Below, one piece after another: positions 58,652 through 64,000 of a stretch of DNA of 64,000 nt (position 1 is its first letter; the number at the start of each line of letters is the position of its first letter). The translations under genes and the position numbers were made by a program. Under the pieces are notes generated by a model. That model was not told the DNA's origin, searched no databases, and saw only the letters and a program-made list of their open reading frames with translations. This stretch comes from Flectobacillus major DSM 103 (GTDB taxonomy: Bacteria > Bacteroidota > Bacteroidia > Cytophagales > Spirosomataceae): contig NZ_KE386491.1 of the NCBI RefSeq assembly GCF_000427405.1, positions 727,001 through 791,000 on the forward strand. Direction: 5' to 3'.

Positions 58652-59800
58652 TTAACCTTTCATCGAATTCATTAAATCTTGCAATATATGCACAACTTTT
58701 TCGGTTTGTTCACGGCTAGGAGTGGTATCCCAGTTTCCTAATATTCCGTTGCCCCCTAAGTAAATACCATCTTTGCGGGCAATCAAGTTTGCTCCTTTGG
58801 TATTAAGCTTGTAGGTTACTTCGGGCTGAGGTATCAAGCACGAAAGTTGCCCCGAAACAGGCATTAGTTCGTCGTCTTTAAAAATAGCTTTAGTACCTAA
58901 ACCCATACAATTCATGACCACTTTTTCGGGGAGGGCATCTATATCTTCAAGTTTTTTGATTTCAAGAACTTTGATTTTACCGCCATACATGACAAAATCT
59001 TGGGTTTGATGACGAATATAAGAAGGTATATTGAACATCATATTGGCTCGTCGTGTTACAACTTTAGCTTTGAAAGGATGCTCTTTGGCTGTTAATGTCA
59101 CTTTTTCGGGCAATAGCGGTAGCTCGTATGCTTCACCTCCTGCCATAAAATTGGCTGGAGCTTGTGGTAGTTCGTTGTAGACATTATATTCATCTACCCA
59201 TGCAACAATATCATTGAGGCCTAATAAAAATTGAAATTGTTTAAATGAAAATAAGGTAGCTTTTTCCCAAAGTGCCTTAAAGTCGGAGCCAACTTTGCTG
59301 GGGTCACATACCCGTGAGGCAGGCGACCACGTACCTGTAGCCAAGCTCGATGTAATATTGGGAGGTAAATCTTTGGTATAAATAGTAACCTCGCAGCCTT
59401 TTTCTTGGAGCAATCGAGCCGTAGCAATGCCAATAGCACCACAACCCAATACCGCAATTTTTTTCTCGCCTGTAGCAAGAGCTTTTTCACGAGTAATACT
59501 GGCTGTACCCCACGATAGCGACCAGCCACTACCGCCATGACCATAATTATGAATAATGGTTTTGTTGCCAAGCATTTCTGTATCCAAACGTGGCCCCGAG
59601 GCTCGGAAGGGCCGTAATCCTACGGTTTCTTTCACAATCCGATCCATGGAAAGCTTGAGTTTGGGAAGTTGGTTTACCCCCGAATTAATATGGAAGTGCT
59701 TGTCGGAATAACTTGGAAGAGATGAAGTACAGGCATTTAAACCCGCAATGGTAGCCAAACCACCCAAACTGGTGGCTTCAAGAAAATTACGTCTATTCAT
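58652..59800 (-). CDS. Exported D-amino-acid-oxidase-like FAD-dependent oxidoreductase
   Basis: The 382-residue protein begins MNRRNFLEATSLGGLATIAG, a Tat signal with twin Arg, followed by LNACTSS, which could serve as a lipobox. After it comes the FAD-binding KKIAVLGCGAIGIATARLLQ near residue 112 and the DAO-type ATGTWSPASRV, with NCMGLGTKAIFKD and GIYLGGNGILGNWD toward the end. D-amino-acid oxidases convert amines to imines with release of peroxide. Tat export fits a cofactor-loaded protein. A secreted RidA gene diverges from it, and RidA proteins hydrolyse imines, so the two may act in sequence in the periplasm. The substrate is unknown. Confidence 0.85.
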   Translation of the reverse strand: MNRRNFLEATSLGGLATIAGLNACTSSLPSYSDKHFHINSGVNQLPKLKLSMDRIVKETVGLRPFRASGPRLDTEMLGNKTIIHNYGHGGSGWSLSWGTASITREKALATGEKKIAVLGCGAIGIATARLLQEKGCEVTIYTKDLPPNITSSLATGTWSPASRVCDPSKVGSDFKALWEKATLFSFKQFQFLLGLNDIVAWVDEYNVYNELPQAPANFMAGGEAYELPLLPEKVTLTAKEHPFKAKVVTRRANMMFNIPSYIRHQTQDFVMYGGKIKVLEIKKLEDIDALPEKVVMNCMGLGTKAIFKDDELMPVSGQLSCLIPQPEVTYKLNTKGANLIARKDGIYLGGNGILGNWDTTPSREQTEKVVHILQDLMNSMKG

Positions 59801-60025
59801 TGTATCGGTTATCTTTAGTTTGATAAAATGAATTTAGCGATATTTGAAATAAAATACTGTAAAATAGCTATAATTGTGTTTTAATATTTTGTATAAATAA
59901 ATATTGTTTATATAAAATATTGATAGATTAAAATTTTGCAGAATTTACTTAAATAGCCAATGGGTGTTTTTGCTTATTTGGCTGATTCTAGCAGTTTATT
60001 TTATTTAATCAACAATCAGAAAAAC

Positions 60026-60535
60026 ATGAAGAAAATTACTTTTTTAGGAATGTTTCTTGTAGCATTTTGTAGCCAGCTGGTTTATTCTCAACAGCTCGAA
60101 ACAAATGCTCCTAATGGCCTTACTTTTTATGGTACTGCCAGTTCGCCTATTTCGTCGGGAGCGGTTGTACCTGCTGGGAAAAAGTACTTTTGGAGTAGCG
60201 GTATTACCTGTGGTGTAGCCGACAGTACCGCCAAAGAAGGTACTTACCAAAGGTATGGCAATACCAAAGTACAAGCCGAAAGTATTTTGAAAAACCTGTT
60301 GAGTACCCTCAAAAAACAAGGCTTGAGTTTTAAAGATGTACTTTTTATGCGAGTGTATTTGGCTCCTGATAAATTTATGGGTAAAACCGACTATCAGGGG
60401 TGGTTTGATGCCTATGGACAATACTTTGGCACAAAAGAAAACCCTATCAAGCCTTGTCGCTCAACCTTGGGAATAGCAGGCCTCGTTACAGCCGAGAAAT
60501 TTGTGGAAATAGAGATTGTAGCGGTATATCCTTAG
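60026..60535 (+). CDS. Exported RidA/YjgF-family protein
   Basis: The 169-residue protein starts with a signal peptide (MKKITFLGMFLVAFCSQLVY, cleaved near YSQQ), so it acts outside the cytoplasm, unlike most RidA proteins. The RidA fold follows: FYGTASSPISSGAVVPAGKK, QAESILKNLLSTLKKQGLSF with VLFMRVYLAPD, and CRSTLGIAGLVTAEKFVEIE with the conserved Arg contact. The start at 60026 puts the signal at the N-terminus. It diverges from the exported oxidase gene (225 bp apart). Its stop codon overlaps the stop of the next, convergent gene. Confidence 0.88.
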   Translation: MKKITFLGMFLVAFCSQLVYSQQLETNAPNGLTFYGTASSPISSGAVVPAGKKYFWSSGITCGVADSTAKEGTYQRYGNTKVQAESILKNLLSTLKKQGLSFKDVLFMRVYLAPDKFMGKTDYQGWFDAYGQYFGTKENPIKPCRSTLGIAGLVTAEKFVEIEIVAVYP

Positions 60536-60987
60536 TCTAACACAACTTGTCGATAAACGGTAGTATTTCCTTCTAAAGCAGTGGCAAAGTCTATCATTTT
60601 GGTAAAAATACTCCGATAATCTTTGCTTGACCCTAGGCTATAATCAATTCTAAAATGAGCATTGCCTATGCTTCGGTTATAGGCATAAAGGCCACTAATA
60701 AATACTTGCTGATTTTCTATGCGGATATTCAGGAAATAAGAGAAAGATGCTTTGGGGGTAATATAACTGGTGGTAGTAATAGTTTGAAAATCTTTGTTGA
60801 CATTGTCGATAAAGAATCCTTTTTCAATAAGAGTTTTCCCTATTTTCTGGTAAAGTTCTTCATCGGAAAGAGAAGTTGTTACAACAATTTGGTTGCATTT
60901 AGGAAATGGATATTTCTTTTCATTGGCTTGTCCGTATGTAAAGGCTTTGAAAAGTACAAAGAATAGGATAATGGCGAAGTTTTTCAT
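60532..60987 (-). CDS. Exported hypothetical protein, DUF4468-like
   Basis: The 151-residue protein has a signal peptide (MKNFAIILFFVLFKAFTYGQ) and a mature domain with VVTTSLSDEELYQKIGKTLI, QTITTTSYITPKASFSYFLN and IENQQVFISGLYAYNR, a pattern like the DUF4468 (TBP-like fold) proteins of Bacteroidetes; the match is from memory and not certain. The function is unknown. The start at 60987 is chosen for the signal peptide. It overlaps the RidA gene by 4 bp tail to tail, with no room for a terminator between them, so the two transcripts must overlap. Confidence 0.7.
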   Translation of the reverse strand: MKNFAIILFFVLFKAFTYGQANEKKYPFPKCNQIVVTTSLSDEELYQKIGKTLIEKGFFIDNVNKDFQTITTTSYITPKASFSYFLNIRIENQQVFISGLYAYNRSIGNAHFRIDYSLGSSKDYRSIFTKMIDFATALEGNTTVYRQVVLD

Positions 60988-61093
60988 AAGTATTATTTTG
61001 ATATAGATAGCCCTACAACGAAAATGTCGAGATGAATATTTTCTTGAAAAGAAGGTATTCATCTCGACATACTTTGCTATTGCTACTATTGTA

Positions 61094-61594
61094 TTATTGT
61101 TGAGCGGCTTCTTGTTCAGCCAAAACCTCTGCTACAGGGCGGAAATTCCCTGTTTTGAGTAACTCATTTTCAGGCTCGTAAGGACAAACCTCCAAGATAG
61201 TTGTAATATTAATATCAGTAATTTGGTAGTCGTTGAGGCTGCCCAAATTCTTTTTTAGCAATGCGTAAACTTCGCCTGGGTCGTTGGCATTAATCAGCAT
61301 AATATGAGCTGTTTTCTTTTCTTTTTGCGATTTTTCGTCAAAAGAAATGTACTGTACTTTTGCCTTGAACCATGTTTCAGCACCATTTTCTTCAAAAAAC
61401 ACTTCACTTAACTTCATTTTGGTTAAGTTCGTTATCTGAAATTCGGGCGTATTACTTGCCACAATTTCAAAAACTCTTGCCTCTGCGTCGGTGTATGATA
61501 CTGCATCAATCAAATAAGATTCGTTGATGGTTTTTAATGAGCCAGCTTCGTCTTCGCGTTGAAAACGAATTTTAGCTAAATACCAAGTTGCCAT
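61094..61594 (-). CDS. DUF4494 domain protein
   Basis: The 166-residue protein matches DUF4494, a cytoplasmic family of Bacteroidetes: MATWYLAKIRFQREDEAGSL, NESYLIDAVSYTDAEARVFE, then ETWFKAKVQYISFDEKSQKEK and ITDINITTILEVCPYEP. There is no signal peptide or known catalytic motif. The function is not established. A TAGCTTTG element (plus-strand 61631-61638) lies 37 bp upstream and may be its promoter. Confidence 0.85.
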   Translation of the reverse strand: MATWYLAKIRFQREDEAGSLKTINESYLIDAVSYTDAEARVFEIVASNTPEFQITNLTKMKLSEVFFEENGAETWFKAKVQYISFDEKSQKEKKTAHIMLINANDPGEVYALLKKNLGSLNDYQITDINITTILEVCPYEPENELLKTGNFRPVAEVLAEQEAAQQ

Positions 61595-61630
61595 ATTGTA
61601 TGCTGTTGTTTTTCTATTGATTTTGGTTTA

Positions 61631-61638
61631 CAAAGCTA
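61631..61638 (-). promoter_or_regulatory. -7 element upstream of the DUF4494 gene (minus strand)
   Basis: CAAAGCTA on the plus strand reads TAGCTTTG on the minus strand, an exact TAnnTTTG match. No TTG was seen at 17-23 bp. Confidence 0.35.
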
Positions 61639-61799
61639 TCAAGACTTTGTAAGAAAACCATACTCTGTTTGTAGCAAGTTTTGAGGGTATCATAAAGCCG
61701 TATTATTATTATGCTCAAAATCAAAGAACTAATGGTTGGCTTATCTGCTTTTTTTGCGTAATGATATATTATAAAGACCGTATTTTGGCATAAGTATGA

Positions 61800-61807
61800 T
61801 ATATTTG
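61800..61807 (+). promoter_or_regulatory. -7 element upstream of the serine hydrolase gene
   Basis: TATATTTG is an exact TAnnTTTG match 23 bp before the start codon; the nearest TTG is only 12 bp upstream, too close for a standard -33. Confidence 0.35.
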
Positions 61808-61830
61808 GGTTTACTATTCATCGACTTTCT

Positions 61831-63057
61831 ATGAAAAAACAATTATTACTATTAGGCTTTGTATTGTTGGGTTTTGCAATATGGGCTCAGAAAAAAACAA
61901 CTTTAGCCAAATCTGTTGCCTATTTTCCAGAGGCACATCATTGGGAAATCAAAGCTCCAGAAACCTTAGGTTTGAAGCCCGACAAAATTCGGGATGCTAT
62001 TGCTTTTGCTCAGTCGCACGAAATCAAGAATCCTCGCAATATGGAGGTAAATCATTACCAAACTTTTGGCAAAGAGCCTTATGGTATTGGTATAGGGCCT
62101 TTTGCCGAGCGTGGTGAACCGACAGGCTTAATTATTTATAAAGGCTATGTGGTTGCATCGTGGGGCGAGCCGCTTCGTTGCGATATGACACATAGTGTTA
62201 CCAAAAGCTTTTTATCTACGGTGGTTGGGTTGGCAGTTGACAATGGCCTAATAAAAAATGTTAATGATACGGTGTACCATTATGTACCACCTATTGAACT
62301 ATATGGAAGTGCGGTAGCACGCCCAGCCGAAGACTACGGCAAGCCTGAATTGATACGACCATTTGATACACCCCACAACCGTACAATTACGTGGGAGCAT
62401 CTTTTGCGTCAAACAAGCGACTGGGAAGGTACACTTTGGGGAAAACCCGAATGGGCCGATCGCCCAAGTGCCAACCCTGCCGAATGGACAACTCGTTCAC
62501 GCAATACTCCTGGAAGTGTCTACGAATACAACGATGTTCGGGTTAATGCTTTGGCCTTGGCTGCTACAAGCGTTTGGCGACAGCCATTGCCTCAGGTACT
62601 AAAAAAATGGGTGATGGACCCTATCGGAGCATCGAATACTTGGCGATGGACTGGGTATCGTAACTCTTGGATTGTATTGGATGGGCAAGCTGTACAATCG
62701 GTAAGTGGTGGTGGGCACTGGGGTGGAGGTATGTTTATTAATGCCTATGACATGGCTCGATTTGGCTTGTTGTCGCTCCATAAAGGACGTTGGAAAGACC
62801 AACAAATACTTTCTGAAAAATGGGTAAGTCAGGCTCTGACGCCAACTACCGCCGAGCCAACTTATGGATATATGAATTGGTTTTTGAATACCAATCAAAA
62901 ACTATTGCCTAGTGCCTCAAGTAACGTTTTTTATCATTTGGGCAATGGTACAAATATGGTGTACGTCGACCCCGACCACGATTTGGTAATGGTAGTGCGT
63001 TGGCTAGATAACAAGTCGTTGGATGGAATGGTAAAAGCTGTATTAGATGCTTTTTAA
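61831..63057 (+). CDS. Beta-lactamase-fold serine hydrolase (class C / esterase type), exported
   Basis: The 408-residue protein has a signal peptide (MKKQLLLLGFVLLGFAIWAQ) and the serine beta-lactamase/DD-peptidase fold. The SxxK motif is SVTK (Ser near residue 122, in MTHSVTKSFLST), the second motif reads YEYNDV near residue 231 where Y-S-N is usual, and a Gly-rich GGGHWGGGMFINAYDMARFG precedes the helical end. Such proteins include esterases, peptidases and EstB-type enzymes; true beta-lactamase activity is unlikely without the KTG motif, which I do not see. It is transcribed alone and converges with ogt. Confidence 0.88.
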   Translation: MKKQLLLLGFVLLGFAIWAQKKTTLAKSVAYFPEAHHWEIKAPETLGLKPDKIRDAIAFAQSHEIKNPRNMEVNHYQTFGKEPYGIGIGPFAERGEPTGLIIYKGYVVASWGEPLRCDMTHSVTKSFLSTVVGLAVDNGLIKNVNDTVYHYVPPIELYGSAVARPAEDYGKPELIRPFDTPHNRTITWEHLLRQTSDWEGTLWGKPEWADRPSANPAEWTTRSRNTPGSVYEYNDVRVNALALAATSVWRQPLPQVLKKWVMDPIGASNTWRWTGYRNSWIVLDGQAVQSVSGGGHWGGGMFINAYDMARFGLLSLHKGRWKDQQILSEKWVSQALTPTTAEPTYGYMNWFLNTNQKLLPSASSNVFYHLGNGTNMVYVDPDHDLVMVVRWLDNKSLDGMVKAVLDAF

Positions 63058-63067
63058 ACGAATCAAC

Positions 63068-63113
63068 TTATTTTTATTAACAGGTAAGATAACTTGCCTG
63101 TTAATAAAAATAA
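63068..63113. terminator. Bidirectional terminator between the hydrolase and ogt genes
   Basis: A 21-bp stem with one G-T pair (TTATTTTTATTAACAGG paired with CCTGTTAATAAAAATAA, inner AAG/CTT), T-rich at the end in both directions. Confidence 0.8.
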
Positions 63114-63155
63114 AGTATGGTTTTTGTATAAAGTATTGATAATGAGTGTTTTGTT

Positions 63156-63671
63156 TTAAAACAAACTCATTTGGTAATTTCCCAAGATTTTGGCTTCGTG
63201 GTCGAGCAACCATTTTTTTCGCCACAAATCACCTCCATAGCCCACCAAGCTACCATTTGAGCCAATCACACGATGACAAGGAACTACAATAGTAAACTGA
63301 TTATTGCCATTGGTAGTGCCTACAGCCCTAATCGCCTTTTCGTTACCAATACGTTTGGAAAGGTCTAAATATGAAATCGTTTTGCCATAAGGAATATTCA
63401 GTAGTTCGGCCCATACTTTTTTTTGGAAGTCTGTTCCTTCATGAACAAATACCAAATCAAAAACTTTTCTTGTTCCATCAAAATACTCATTGAGTTGATC
63501 AATACAAGCTATCATAACTGGCGAAAGCTCTTGGGTAGCCTGATTTTGTGGGCTAGGTCTTTTTTGAGTATCTACAAATAAAATGGATGTTAGAAAATCG
63601 GAAGTAGCCGATATTTCTAAAGCACCTAAAGGGGTTTGTATATAGGTAGTAAATATAGTAGGGGTTTCCAT
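63156..63671 (-). CDS. ogt: Methylated-DNA--[protein]-cysteine S-methyltransferase
   Basis: The enzyme removes O6-methylguanine lesions by suicide transfer to a Cys. The 171-residue protein has VWAELLNIPYGKTISYLDLS, RAVGTTNGNNQFTIVVPCHR with the PCHRV acceptor Cys near residue 136, and GSLVGYGGDLWRKKWLLDHE. No AdaA-type regulatory domain is fused. The start at 63671 is chosen because the 29 upstream in-frame codons lack resemblance. It converges with the hydrolase gene. Confidence 0.95.
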   Translation of the reverse strand: METPTIFTTYIQTPLGALEISATSDFLTSILFVDTQKRPSPQNQATQELSPVMIACIDQLNEYFDGTRKVFDLVFVHEGTDFQKKVWAELLNIPYGKTISYLDLSKRIGNEKAIRAVGTTNGNNQFTIVVPCHRVIGSNGSLVGYGGDLWRKKWLLDHEAKILGNYQMSLF

Positions 63672-63758
63672 AATGGACAAATCGTAAATTTTAATGAAAA
63701 TTGAGCAATAAAGATAGGCAATAGGCCTGTAGGTTGAACATTTATTGTTTATTTTCAT

Positions 63759-64000
63759 GTAGGTTTGTATATGACAATACCGAAAAATAGGAGACGGTAG
63801 CCTGAAAAATAAATGAGTATAATTACTTATTTTTTTTGGGAATCTTTTTTATTTATAATAGACCATTTAAAAAGTTATATAATTTGCTCAAATCCAAAAT
63901 ATTGTTTGGTGATTCAATTTTGAAACAAAATAAAATTTTATTAAATTAGGTTTTACGTTCTGAACAAAACACTAAAAGATTGCCTATGAACTTTAGCTTC
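63759..64000. other. AT-rich right end of the window
   Basis: No complete gene was seen here. An ATG at 63986 opens a frame (MNFSF) that runs off the window; it could be the start of the next gene, but five codons prove nothing. Confidence 0.4.

Noticed and set aside
61985-61995. AAATTCGGGATG, similar to the right end of the repeat element
   Set aside because: It lies inside the serine hydrolase coding sequence and has no further similarity to the element.
1-64000. tRNA, rRNA, CRISPR array, prophage or complete insertion sequence
   Set aside because: Intergenic regions were read for TPsiC-loop motifs, regularly spaced repeats and transposase or integrase motifs; none were found. Scanning by eye could still miss a divergent tRNA.

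Overview
The window reads as a chromosomal segment of a moderately low-GC member of the Bacteroidetes, most likely order Cytophagales (inference). The evidence is two SusC/SusD outer-membrane uptake pairs, clade-typical families (DUF4270, DUF4494, HYC_CC_PP, LytS/LytTR regulators, a lone GT5 half-domain next to glmS), no consistent Shine-Dalgarno sequences, and promoters of the Bacteroidetes type TTG-N(17-23)-TAnnTTTG. No rRNA, tRNA, CRISPR array, phage or intact insertion sequence was seen. Coding is dense on both strands, and convergent gene pairs usually end in long perfect hairpins.

Layout. 1-2.9 kb: 3' part of a molybdenum hydroxylase large subunit (IorB type) and a MobA-like nucleotidyltransferase. 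3.2-9.4 kb: LuxR regulator, a possible small RNA or attenuated leader, a LytS-type kinase without a response regulator, truA, radA, an outer-membrane beta-barrel protein and a LytTR protein without a receiver domain. 9.5-18 kb: DUF885 lipoprotein, lysS, two tandem cold-shock genes, a PspC-like protein, a GT2 glycosyltransferase and an APC amino-acid permease. 18.4-26.8 kb: YugP-like peptidase, rfaE2-type nucleotidyltransferase, flippase-like membrane protein, panD and panC, divergent from a half glycogen synthase, a DUF4270 lipoprotein and glmS. 27-37.1 kb: two SusC/SusD pairs on the minus strand with a small lipoprotein; a DeoR regulator and aroB diverge from them. 39-44 kb: gatC, a 62-aa gene, gltX, RidA, a VOC protein, an EamA transporter, a DUF4163/DUF3298 lipoprotein and a 40-residue membrane microprotein candidate. 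44.5-50 kb: CsaA, then a metal-handling cluster (HYC_CC_PP protein, TonB receptor, HMBD lipoprotein, exported HMA protein), Dps and an SRPBCC protein. 50-64 kb: DAACS symporter, LolE-like permease, rbfA, a GT-C-like membrane protein, rpiB, a LOG-family protein, a PolX protein, an exported D-amino-acid-oxidase-like enzyme divergent from an exported RidA, DUF4494, a beta-lactamase-fold hydrolase and ogt.

The most unusual signals are: (i) a dispersed intergenic repeat family (three copies, about 157-264 bp) with degenerate terminal inverted repeats and an internal hairpin whose stem changes while staying paired and whose loop is inverted in one copy; (ii) a PolX protein with an intact PHP nuclease domain whose three polymerase aspartates all appear replaced; (iii) a standalone GT5 N-terminal domain lacking the nucleotide-sugar loop, translationally coupled to DUF4270; (iv) a promoter - 16-codon ORF - strong terminator unit at 4.13-4.40 kb; (v) an exported oxidase/RidA pair that could work together outside the cytoplasm.
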